The translations under genes and the position numbers were made by a program. Shown here in pieces: positions 52,115-61,935 of a DNA stretch of 64,000 nucleotides. Every line of letters starts with the position of its first letter. Position 1 is the stretch's first letter. Under the pieces are notes generated by a model. It searched no databases, was not told the DNA's origin, and saw nothing but the letters and a program-made list of their open reading frames with translations. Source of the stretch: Chinchilla lanigera (Eukaryota; Chordata; Mammalia; Rodentia; Chinchillidae); the NCBI RefSeq assembly GCF_000276665.1, contig NW_004955433.1, forward strand, positions 13,768,059 to 13,832,058, in the 5' to 3' direction.

Positions 52115-55095
52115 AAAACTTTATTTTTAATACCAATTCTTCTCAAACTCTTTAATGAAATTGAAAGGGAAGGAATTCTCCCCAACTCCTTCCTGGAGGC
52201 AAGTATTATCCTGATACCAAGACCAGAGAAAGACCCAACCAAAAAAGATAACCACAGGCCAATCTCCCTAATGAATATTGATGCAGAAATTCTCAATAAA
52301 ATACTAGCAAACAGAACACAATAAATCACCAAGGTTATACACCATGACTAAGTGGAATTCATCCGGCAATGCAGGGATGGTTCAATACACACAAATCAAT
52401 TAATATAATACACAATATCAACAGAGCCAAAGACAAAAATCACATGATCATTTCCATTGATGCAGAAGAAGCCTTCAATAAAGCCCAACACTCATTCAAG
52501 ATAAAAACCCTACAGAAAATAGGAATAGATGATATTTACCTCAATTTGATCAAAGCCATCTATGACAAACCAACAGCTAACATTATACTAAATGGTCAAA
52601 AATTGAAAGCTTTCACTTTAAATCAGGAACAAGACAAGGATGTCCACTGTCACCACTCCTATTCAATATAGTTCTGGAAATATTAGCTAGAGCAATTAGA
52701 TAAGAGAGAGAAATAAAAGGAAGAAAGACAGGAAAGGAAGAAGTGAAATTATCATTATTCACAGGTGACATGATACTGTATATAGAAGACCCCAAAAACT
52801 CCACCAAAAGGCTTACAAATTTAATAACCAAATTCAGTAGCATAGCTGGATACAAAGTCAATGCTCAAAAATCAATAGCATTCCTGTACACAATAACAAG
52901 CAAACTGAGAGAGAAATTAGGGAAACCACACCTTTCACAATAGCATCTAAAAAGTTGAAGTACTTAAGAAGTCAATCTAACTAAAAGAAGTAAAAGATTT
53001 ATACAGTGCAAATTACAGTACTCTGAAAAAAAGAGATCAAAGAGAATATCAGAAAATGGAAAGATATTCCTTGTTCATGGATAGGAAGAACTAACATTGT
53101 GAAAATGACCATACTCTCAAAGTTGTTGTACAGATTCAGTGCAATCTCAATTAAAATACAATTAGTATACTTCACATATCTAGAGAAAACATTCCTAAAA
53201 TTCATCTGGAACCAGAAGAGGCCTAGAATAGCAAAAGTAATCTGGGCAACAAAGGAAAGGCAAGAGACATCACAATTCCATACTTGAAATTGTACTATAA
53301 AGCTAATGTGATAAAATCAGCATGGTACTGGCAAAAAACAGACCTGAAGATCAATGGAACAGATTAGAAGATGCAGACACAATTACAAACACACTCAGCC
53401 ACCTTATCTTTGACAAAGGAGCCAAACATGTTCACTGGAAGAAAGATAGCTCTTCAATAAATGGTGCTGGAAAAACTGGCTTTCCACATGCCAAAGACTA
53501 AAACTAGACCCATGTCTTTCACCAGGCACTAAACTAAAGTTAAAATGGATCAAAGATCTAAATATTAAAATAGAAACACTAAATCTACTGGAAGAGAAAG
53601 TAGGTGAAAATCTTGAAGACATAGGGATCGGCAGAGAGTTCATGAACAAAAACCAAACTGCACCAGAAATGCTTCAAAGAATCAGCTGGAATCTCATCTT
53701 ATTGAAAAGTTTTTACACATCCAAAGAAATTACCAATAGAGTAAAAAAGAAAACACCCATGAGTTTTGAAAAAATTGTAGCCAACTGCCCCTCAGACAAA
53801 AGACTTCCATCTAGAACATATAAAGAATTTTTTAAAAATCAGGCTCCCCAAATTCAAAAACTCAATCCAAAAATGGGCATCTGAGATAAATACACGCTTC
53901 TCTAATGAAGAGATACTAATGGAGAATAAATACATGAAAAAAATATTCAACGTCATTAGTCATTTGAGAAATGCAAATTAAAACAACAATGAGATTCCAT
54001 CTCACCCTAGAAAGAATGGTTATCATCAAGAAATCAACCAATAACAAATGCTGGAGAGGCTGTGGGGAAAAATGAACCCTACTTCACTGTTGGTAGGAGT
54101 GTAGACTGGTGAAACCACTGTGGAAATCAGTTTGGAGATTGCCTCACAAAACTAGGATTGAAAGTCTCACTTAACTCAGCTGTTCCCCTTCTGGGTATTT
54201 TCCCAGAAAAATTAAAAACATCATACCATAGCGATAGATATGCACCCATGTTTATAGCAGCACAACTTGTTATAGCTAAATCTTGGAAACAACCCAAATG
54301 CCCATCCACTGAGGATGGATATAAAAGTTGTGGTATTCTTATACAATGGAGTATTACTCAGCTATAAAAAAAAAAAAGATGAAGTCAAGGATTTTGTAGG
54401 TAAATGGATGCAGCTAGAGACCATACTCATCAGTGAAATAAATAGGACCCACATATGTAAACATCATATTGTCTTCTTGGTGTAGGAACCTGAAAGAATA
54501 AGTAAAACTCAAAACATACAATAGATGACAGGAAAGGGAACAAAATTGCTCAAAGGAAGGAATGACGGATGAGGGAAAGAAGAAAAAGGAAAGAAGGAAG
54601 GTAAAATATAAATATATATATGAATAACTGCAATAACTGTACTGCTGATGTCTGATGGTATATTGAAAGGAACAGTTAATGCTTAAAATTTTTTATGTTC
54701 TGATCAATCTTGCATGCTTATATCTGGTAATCTGAGTAGCTGATTTGAAGGTAACAATATGCAATGGAATTACCATGGTTAATACTTACCATCTTGTCTA
54801 GTGAAACTCTGTATTATCTCTAATGTTTTATGTAATAATTATTTTCTTATTCTCTTTAATGGTTTGAACAATCTTTCATTCTTACATCTCGTAATCTGAG
54901 CAACGTAGTTGAAGATAGCGATATGTAATGTAACAACCTCTGTTAATTTGCATTATTTTGTCTTGAAACCCTGTATCACTTTAAATGTTCTTACTTTGGT
55001 TGTTTGTGTTTGTGATGCTGGTATGCTGCTATTGTTCTTTTTGTTGTTGTTTGTTTCTCCTTTACTACTTTCTTTAAAATAAAATTTTTTTAAAA
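52115..55095 (+). pseudogene. 5'-truncated L1 with decayed ORF2 reverse transcriptase and 3' UTR
   Basis: The element begins inside ORF2, so ORF1 and the endonuclease are missing. What remains is about 2.2 kb of ORF2 and 0.6 kb of 3' UTR, ending AATAAAATTTTTTTAAAAAG. Recognised motifs in order: [20 protein letters not shown] (52250-52315); [15 protein letters not shown] (52433-52477); [15 protein letters not shown] (52553-52597); the catalytic block, here [11 protein letters not shown] instead of the usual F-A-D-D (52745-52780); [18 protein letters not shown] (53189-53242); IAKSWKQPKCPST (54269-54310). ORF2 is split by a frameshift near 52620 and by several stops. L1 ORF2 normally performs target-primed reverse transcription; this copy cannot. 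It is the least decayed long element here. Confidence 0.93.
54701..55020 (+). repeat. Tandem duplication (about 164 bp) in the L1 3' UTR
   Basis: TGATCAATCTTGCATGCTTA at 54701 is echoed by TGAACAATCTTTCATTCTTA at 54865. GTAATCTGAG, a CAATATGCAATG versus CGATATGTAATG block, and GAAACTCTGTAT versus GAAACCCTGTAT (54803 and 54965) repeat in the same order. The short L1 copy at 34 kb appears to contain one such unit. Confidence 0.8.
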
Positions 55096-55284
55096 AGAAT
55101 ATTTTTATTATTGCTATTTCCTAAAATAGTTTTACATTTCAGTTTTTATTTCTTCTCTGAGAGTTCATTAAGAGAGCCTTTTAAGTCTTTTAAACATCCA
55201 TATGGAAAGAGTTTTTGCTTTCTGTTTTGTTATCAGTGTTTAGTGTTTTTGGAGGGGTTGTTTTTTTGGTTTTTTAGTTTTTTG

Positions 55285-55386
55285 GGTGTTTTTGAGGCAG
55301 GGTTCTTGATATGTAGCTCAAGCTGGCCTTGAACTGCCCTTGCCTCCCAAGTGCTGGGATTACAGACGTGCACCACCAGACCCACC
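55285..55386 (-). mobile_element. B1 SINE fragment, antisense
   Basis: TTTTGAGGCAGGGTTCTTGA, AGCTGGCCTTGAACTGCC and AAGTGCTGGGATTACAGACG, then TGCACCACCAGACCC. The internal 29-bp duplication appears absent, as in older proto-B1 types. Confidence 0.85.
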
Positions 55387-56084
55387 TATATCAGTATTTA
55401 GTTTTAATGAATTGTGGCTAAGGAATATTATCTATACTATATCTACTTTCTGGAATTTATTGAAGATTTCTTTATGAGTGAATGTTATCAGTGTGTATAA
55501 AAGTTCCCACAGCTTTTGAAAAACAAAAAGTTTATTGCTTATGCTTTGGTTACATGGGATATTCTATATCCATACTTATTTTTGTTCACTTGGTCAGTTA
55601 TAGATTGAGAGAAGTGAATCAAATTCCTCATCACTAATATGTATCTGCTTATTTCTTGGGTCTTTTATAACTTCTGCTTTACACATGCAGATGCCATACT
55701 ATTTGGTATGTGGAAGTTAATTAATGTCTTCACTGAGTTATACCTTTCACATGATAGTGTATCCTTCCTTCATCACTTAATGATCTTTGTTCTGAATAAT
55801 GTTCCACATTATATTACAGTAAAATATTTTATAACTGTTTTCTCTGTTTATTTCCCTGGCGTGTATTTAATCTCAAACTTTCTCTGCCTCTCTGAACATA
55901 CCTCTTGTATATGACATAAGGCTGAGTTTACTTTGTAATCTGTTTTGAAAAACATTTTATCTTAATAATAAAGACGTACTTTTACTAATAAGTCAACTAG
56001 GTTTAGTCTTTGCTCTATGGCATAATTCTATGCTGTGTTCCTGTCAAATACTTGGGGTTGCTTATTTTGTTTCTCTTTTATTGT
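55387..56084. other. AT-rich sequence, possibly decayed LINE
   Basis: TTGTGGCTAAGGAATATTATC, TTCACTTGGTCAGTTATAG and TAATGATCTTTGTTCTGAATAATG recall antisense L1 ORF2 text, but I could not anchor it firmly. No gene. Confidence 0.4.
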
Positions 56085-56445
56085 GGAGTGTACATAGAAT
56101 GCTTTTGTCTCCACGGCTCCAAATCACATGCTGTAAGGCCTCACCCGCAGTATGATGGTTTTAGGAAAGAGGGCCTTTGAGAGATAATTAGGTCATGAGG
56201 AAAGAGCCTCATGCATAGGATTAATGCTTTTATACAAGAGACCCCCGAGAGTTTGTTCACTCTTTGTGGCATGTGAGGATACAATGTTAACAGACTGAAA
56301 TACAGAAGAGGGCCCCCACCAGACCCTAACCACACTGGCATCCTGATTTTGGACTTACATCTTTTCAAAACTGTGAAAGATAAATTTTTGTTATTTATAA
56401 GCCACCCAATATATAGCATTGCTGTAGCCACCAAAACTAAAACAA
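56085..56445 (+). mobile_element. MLT1-type MaLR LTR
   Basis: GGGCCTTTGAGAGATAATTAG, GTCATGAGGAAAGAGCCTC, TAGGATTAATGCTTTTATAC, ACTGTGAAAGATAAATTTTTG (polyadenylation region) and TATAAGCCACCCAATATATAG, then GCTGTAGCCACC. Sense orientation. Confidence 0.8.
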
Positions 56446-57349
56446 TAGTCTATAGTTTTTATACGTGTAATTATCCTGATATTAAGGAAGCTTTGTATAT
56501 TTGGTTATTAATTGTCTTTATAAATGTAGTACTATTTTAATACTCTTAAATCTCTATTAGTTTTTTTACTAGAAGCAAAAATATAATAAATATATTTTCT
56601 CTTTCTTTCCCATCTAATGTTTCTTAGTTCTCCCACATACTCAGAGATGAAGCCATCATTGATAATCAATAAACATTGATTTACTATCACTCTTTTCTAA
56701 AACCAAAATACAACAAAACTCAAATAATGTCAAAAAAAATCTTAATTCTCTTCCTTGCTATCTGAAGATGTTTGTCTAGATTCAGCTACCACTCTGCCTT
56801 GAAAAGATTGTTCCTGGACCTAACAGGAATCTAACATCTGAGAGAGAAACAAATGGGTATATCAGTGCAGGAGACCTGCCATATCCGTGTTCTGTTGTCA
56901 GATTTTTATTTCTTTATTTTCCCAGATAAAGGGACAATAAGCCATTAAACCAGCAATAAATGGGAGAAAACTGAACAAGATCTCTTCTAATAAGCCATTT
57001 GATAGGCTTTGACTTTATCTGCAAAGGTTATAAGGTGCTGGATCTACAGTTGTAGGGTCATAAATCAGAAAATGGAAGTAAATTTTAGAGACACACCTGA
57101 AAAGTTCTACATGGCCTATTGCACTTACCTAACCTAAAATAGGGTGACCAGAAGTCTCAGTGAGCGATTTTGCTCCCTGCCTATTGAGCCAACATACTTT
57201 GGGCTAGACAACAAATTATAGTCATTCTATTTGTAAATTACACGTGTGAGATGTCCTAACTAGATCATATCAATTGAAACCAGTGATAAGATAGCTTTGG
57301 CCATCATGATCATCATAATGGAAAGTACATCTTGATCCATGGATTTTCT
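56446..57349. other. Unassigned AT-rich sequence
   Basis: No gene or certain repeat. 56560-56740 and 56900-57060 are AT-rich without a recognised consensus. Confidence 0.35.
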
Positions 57350-57430
57350 GTGTTTCTGGCTAAGCCCCCGTTTCCTCATCTGTAAGATAAACACAAGGGT
57401 ATAAATTCATTGATCTCCAAAATTTGTTTT
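57350..57430 (+). mobile_element. MIR SINE fragment
   Basis: CCCCGTTTCCTCATCTGTAAG, then ATAAACACAAGGG and TTGATCTCCAAAATTTG, correspond to the MIR/MIR3 core. Confidence 0.6.
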
Positions 57431-57530
57431 GTTGGTGTATAAGAATTGTATTTGTATATAGTTTAGTGATTTTTTCCTACCATGAGAAAATTACTTAGGT
57501 CATCATTATTTTGAAGGTCAAAAACAAAAT

Positions 57531-57622
57531 GGAAGATCAGAGGTATTGTTCAGCAGCACAGCACCTGCTTGGCAAGCATAAGGTCCTGAGTTCGATTCCT
57601 GGTACCAAAACAAAACAAAACA
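57531..57622 (+). mobile_element. ID SINE
   Basis: TTGTTCAGCAGCACAGCACC, GCTTGGCAAGCATAAGGTCC and TGAGTTCGATTCCTGGTACC, followed by CAAAACAAAACAAAAC. The A box is altered (GTATTGTTCAG) and the B box is well kept. Confidence 0.9.
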
Positions 57623-58009
57623 ATGAACAGAAAAGTGGTTTCTAAATTATGTGCTGGTATACAAGCACCATTATCACTGAAGGAGATTTCTTATACTTTC
57701 TTTCCTTTAGACAGAAAATTAAATAGTTATGCTGATTTTCATAAGAGTTGGGTCATGGAAAAGGGCCTTCCACTATCCCAGGCATTTGTACACAGTATGA
57801 CGGATTTGTAGTGATAGTAGGACTAGCTTGACAGGACTCAGGATGCGAGCAGGATATCTCATATGCATAAAGAAATCTACAACTACTCAAAAGCTTCTAG
57901 GAAGCTCTGACACCCATAATTAAAAGGCCAATCAATTTTTTCCAAGGTAAAATTAGTCAACTCATGATTTTACAATGTGAAACTCATGAATAAAAGAATT
58001 CATGATCTA

Positions 58010-58094
58010 GGGCTATAGCTCAGTAACAGAGCACATGCTTAGCATACATAAGGCCCTGGGCTCAACTCCCAGCACTATAAGATAAAAAAAAAAA
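58010..58094 (+). mobile_element. ID SINE with target-site duplication
   Basis: GGGCTATAGCTCAGTAACAG, CACATGCTTAGCATACATAAG, GGCCCTGGGCTCAACTCCC and A13. Flanks AATTCATGATCTA (57997-58009) and AATTCATGGTCTA (58095-58107) agree at 12 of 13 positions. The GGCCCTGGG type differs from the GGTCGTGAG type at 33 and 40 kb. Confidence 0.93.
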
Positions 58095-58435
58095 AATTCA
58101 TGGTCTATTCTCTCTGTTTTCACAGAATTCAAGCTTACTGCATACACAGGTCTCTATTTTAAAAACACATTCATTAAGCAAAAGTAATTTAACATAACAT
58201 AACATAACCTAACAAACATCCCAAACTGTTACAACCCCTCCCTACCACTCTATCTCTTTTGCATAATCTACCTTTAAAGAGAAAAAGTCTAAGATAAGAC
58301 TCTGAGCTTTAAATTCTCATGTTATCTTGGGAAATTTTTCTATGTACCTCAGTATGCTTGCTTTTTCTTTCCCTTACCTAGAAATGAATTATTCACTTGG
58401 CTGATGTCTCCCCCAAAATCCATCCTTCTAGACCA

Positions 58436-58760
58436 AGAGTCAGCACACTTTTTCCATAAAGGAGCAGGTAGTATATACTCTAGGTCTTGAAGACCACATA
58501 CCCGTTATTATATGTTGTAACTATTAGTTCTGTGCTTGTGGCACAAACGCTACAATAAACCACACACAAACAAGCATGGCTGTATTCCAGTATAATAATA
58601 TTCATGGACACTAAAATTTGAATTTACATTTTTATAGCTTTTACTGCTCACAAAATATTATTTTTCTTTTGATTTTCTTGCAACGAATTGACAATATAAA
58701 ACCTATTCTGATCTTATAGGTCATACATAGATGTCAACGGGCCAGCACAGAGTGCTAACC
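58436..58760. mobile_element. hAT-Charlie (MER1-group) element
   Basis: GAGTCAGCACACTTTTTCCA, TAAAGGAGCAGGTAGTATA, CATGGCTGTATTCCAGTATA and ATTCATGGACACTAAAATTTG, ending GGGCCAGCACAGAGTGCTAACC. It belongs to the same family as the copy at 42.6 kb but reads in the opposite direction. Confidence 0.7.
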
Positions 58761-58892
58761 CTTCCTCTGTGTCAGGAACAACCTAAGGACTGAATTGTAA
58801 CCATCTCCTTGTCTCCCAAGGCTTGTTTCAGCACCTAGCACAAAGGAGACTTCCCAAACTGGGGAGGAAATGAAAGGTGGAGACTGTGGAAT

Positions 58893-59060
58893 GGAAAGTA
58901 AGTGCTTATTAGTCACCTCTCTGATGCTGGAACAAAGTACCCGACATTTACGACTGAAAGGAAGAAAGGTTCATTTCTCACGGTTTTAGAGGTTTTAATC
59001 CCTGGTTGGACAGTGAACTCCAAAGCAGAAGCATCACAGCAGAAGCACATTCACAATACC
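58893..59060 (-). mobile_element. MT-type MaLR LTR fragment, antisense
   Basis: TAGTCACCTCTCTGATGCTGG, AACAAAGTACCCGACATTTAC, AAGGAAGAAAGGTTCATTTC, TCACGGTTTTAGAGGTTTTAATCC and CACAGCAGAAGCAC form the antisense 3' half of a rodent MT-like LTR, as at 3.8 kb. Confidence 0.65.
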
Positions 59061-59239
59061 TCATTTCATGTATACTTCTGGTGGATAAAGCCCGAATGGG
59101 ATATCGTGTGTGTGATATTGTTATTGATGTATCTTATACTGTTCTCTCTCTATATGGAGCAATATATGTACACAAAAATGCATTAAGAATAAATGCATAG
59201 ATCCTGGTGGTGATCTGCTCTACACCCTGCATGGCAAAT

Positions 59240-59590
59240 TAGATAATTCACACACTTTCTTTGAGCTGAGTCATCCTTTGTACTCCCTCTCTTTCCCTCT
59301 CCCTAGCCAGTCAATAAGTCCTATAGATCTTCTACTGCAATATGTCTCTATCTGTTCTCTTTCCCAGTGCCAAAGCACAATCTTTAGCACCTCTTGTCCA
59401 GACAATTGCAATAACTCCCCAAATATTCTTCTGCCTCTACTTGTTCTGCCCCCTACCAAAACAATCCATTTTCACCTTCTTGTCAGAGTTATCTTACTGA
59501 AGCAAAGCTCTGAACATACAATTTTCTGGCCAAAAAACTTTTAATGGTTTCCCATTGCCCTTAAAGTCTGAACTCTGATGACAGTCAAGA
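59240..59590 (+). mobile_element. L2 LINE 3' fragment
   Basis: AGTCAATAAGTCCTATAGATC, CCAGACAATTGCAATAACTCC, AGAGTTATCTTACTGAAGC and AATGGTTTCCCATTGCCC, then TTAAAGTCTGAACTC, are the upstream half of the L2 3' UTR series. Confidence 0.75.
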
Positions 59591-59597
59591 CTTTTGC

Positions 59598-59667
59598 TGT
59601 CTCTCTATCTCTGTGTCTCTGTCTCTGTCTCTGTCTCTCTTTCTCTCTCTCTCTCTCTCCTTCTCTT
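59598..59667 (+). repeat. (CT)n / CTCTGT tract
   Basis: TCTCTATCTCTGTGTCTCTG continuing into pure CT repeats, ending at CCTTCTCTTG. Confidence 0.95.
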
Positions 59668-59711
59668 GTGCTTATAAATTCAGAGTCAAGTTCATTTAGA
59701 AATTGTTCCCT

Positions 59712-59775
59712 AGGGTCTAGGAACATAGCTTAGTGGTACAGCACACTCTGAATTTGGTTCCCAGTATCAAAAAAG
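59712..59775 (+). mobile_element. ID SINE, internally deleted
   Basis: AGGGTCTAGGAACATAGCTT, AGTGGTACAGCAC, then directly GAATTTGGTTCCCAGTATC and an A-rich tail. About 20 bases of the middle ID region are missing. Confidence 0.75.
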
Positions 59776-60274
59776 CAATAAAAACACTTTCTTTTCTCTT
59801 AACAAATGCCCCTACTTTTCCTGAATCCATCTTAGTTCACACTGATCCATCTCTGATCTTCTAGATGCTACCTATAGAGGTTATGGTTCTTTCCACTTTA
59901 AACTATACTGAAAATCTGTATTATGTAAGACTATAGGGAGCCTAGAATTTTATGGGTCATAATTTGTGCAAAACTATGTGATTAAATCAATAAAGCAGTC
60001 AATAATTTCCTCTGATGTTTTCCTAGTCCCAGGACATTTAAATGTGCTGACAACAGACAATTTAAAATTGAAATGCTCCATCAAATCAGCTGAGAAGGAG
60101 ATAGTTTATTCAGACCAGCAGGCTCAGCACCTGAAGAGAACACAGAAGGGGCCCAGCTGGAGCTTTACTTGCTTGGCCCCTGCCTCTTTATAGAGATATC
60201 AGACAAGTTTTCGCATAGCAGAGAGGTGATGTGCTCTATGCTGCTCCAAAGGGAAACGTACTGTTATAGTTGGT
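59776..60274. other. Unassigned unique sequence
   Basis: 59800-59840 may continue the L2 3' UTR interrupted by the CT tract and ID. The rest is unassigned. Confidence 0.35.
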
Positions 60275-60440
60275 GCCAGGGATGCTTTTTGTTGTCCAGT
60301 TAATCCTCCCAGCAGCTGTGTGAGATAGGCATTCTAACTATCCCTATTTTCTAGCAGAAGTGAGAGATCCAGAGATGAATCAGTTCTCAAGATCATGATG
60401 CTCCCAAAACAAGTCTATCTGACTCAAAAATGCCGGCCTT
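60275..60440 (-). mobile_element. MIR SINE, antisense
   Basis: TTAATCCTCCCAGCAGCTGTG, TGAGATAGGCATTCTAACTATC, CCTATTTTCTAGCAGAAGTG and AAGTCTATCTGACTC follow antisense MIR order. Confidence 0.65.
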
Positions 60441-60544
60441 TGCACTTGTCTGAGATCATACAGAAGGTAACAGAATTAGACGACTTTTGGTTAGAAGTGC
60501 TACAGAATACATTTGTGCAAGGGTGAAGAGACTGGGTCAAATGC

Positions 60545-60912
60545 TCCCTGGAAATATCTTGCAGTGGAGAGATTCTCAGAATCTGGGATGGGTAAGTTTT
60601 GTTGTCAATTGGTTGACTTGAGAGACACCTAGGAGAAGAGGAGTAAACTTCTAGACATGTCTGGGCGGCTTATGGGGCCATCACCTAGGGGACAGTATCT
60701 GACCCCTGGCCCCTTCGGCTCAGTGTTCTTCCTCTGCTCTCTGCTTCCTGGTTGCCGTGAAGTGACCAGCTTTCCTTCACTGAGTTCTTCTGCCATGATA
60801 TTGCTACCTCATTCCAAGGGAATCTCTGAAACCGTGAGCCAAAATAAACCCATCCTGCTTTAAATTGTGGGTGTCAGGTACTGTGTCTGAGCAACAGAAA
60901 GCATGCTAACAG
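60545..60912 (+). mobile_element. MaLR-type LTR
   Basis: The 5' part TTTTGTTGTCAATTGGTTGAC, then TGAGAGACACCTAGGAGAAG. The 3' part GTGAGCCAAAATAAACCCATCC and CAGCAACAG-like GAGCAACAGAAAGCATGC. The AGCCAAAATAAACC polyadenylation block is shared with the LTR at 3.8 kb. Ends approximate. Confidence 0.65.
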
Positions 60913-61214
60913 AGAACCTGTGTTTGAAAAGGCAGTCAAAAAAGGTTCCCTCCTCATTCTGACTATTAGAAATGTCTTCTCTTAATTGAGGTCAATAAAA
61001 TTCAGGAAGGGAAGTTCAGCCATCACCTTTCATTTGAAATGAATTTTAATAATTTATTTCCTTTATCAACCCCACACCCATCTTTCAGCAAAGCATTCTA
61101 CATTTTTCCCACTGTGTATTATTTCTTATTATTTCATGTTTATACACACAGTCTTTAAAGTCAGACCACAAATATTAGATAGAAATAATCAATTATTTTC
61201 TCTTCAATATAAGC
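60913..61214. other. Unassigned unique sequence
   Basis: AT-rich; nothing recognised. Confidence 0.35.
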
Positions 61215-61450
61215 ATTTACAACAGCTTTTCCTGGGCAACAGACTACCACAAAACTTAATGGGTTAGCATTACACTGATCTACACTGGATTTGACTAGGT
61301 TTGATTCTAGGCCAAGCATTAGATTCAGATCACCTTCCACTAGTTCTCATCCTTCAGGGATCAGTACTCTGACTGAATCATATCCCCTAATAGTCCATTG
61401 GCCAAAGCCTGGTAGATGGATAATCCTAAAGCTACAGAATAAAGAAGTTC
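61215..61450 (-). mobile_element. Possible LTR remnant, antisense
   Basis: GGGCAACAGACTACCACAAAAC, CTTAATGGGTTAGCATTACAC, TGATTCTAGGCCAAGCATTAG and AGTCCATTGGCCAAAGCC recall antisense MaLR/ERVL LTRs. Strongly diverged. Confidence 0.5.
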
Positions 61451-61689
61451 ATTCATAAGGTAGTGACAAACTATGAATATATGGTACAGACTACACACTT
61501 GGGACCAAAAATTCAACCCACCACACCATTCAGCCAAACAGGTTCTTATGTCCTACTTCCCACTTGGTTGTATTCTCATCTGTACCAACATAAAACTGGA
61601 ACCAGCCATGCACTAAACATAGACCTAGCATTTCAGCAACCAAGATATTTAAGTCATGTACCAGATCTCTACAAAGTCAAAGTTAAGTG

Positions 61690-61935
61690 GAGCACAAAAA
61701 GAAGAGAAGCTTTAATTTATTGAATACTATGTTTCAGACTCTGTGCTCAGTAAACCCATTGACATACATTGCATTGAGACTTACTAAAAACCCTGTGAAC
61801 ACGTTCACTGACCATCCGCATTTTACAGATTGTAAGATAGAGACCCAAAGTATTTAAAGGAACTTGTCAAAAACCACATAGCTAGGAATCAACCTAGATA
61901 TAACCCTAAAACTCATGTCCAGACTATGATTATGC
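61690..61935 (-). mobile_element. MIR SINE, antisense
   Basis: TTATTGAATACTATGTTTCAG, TAAAAACCCTGTGAACACG, CATTTTACAGATTGTAAG, AGACCCAAAGTATTTAAAGG, ACCACATAGCTAGGAATC and TCATGTCCAGACTATGA cover most of MIR in antisense. Confidence 0.8.
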
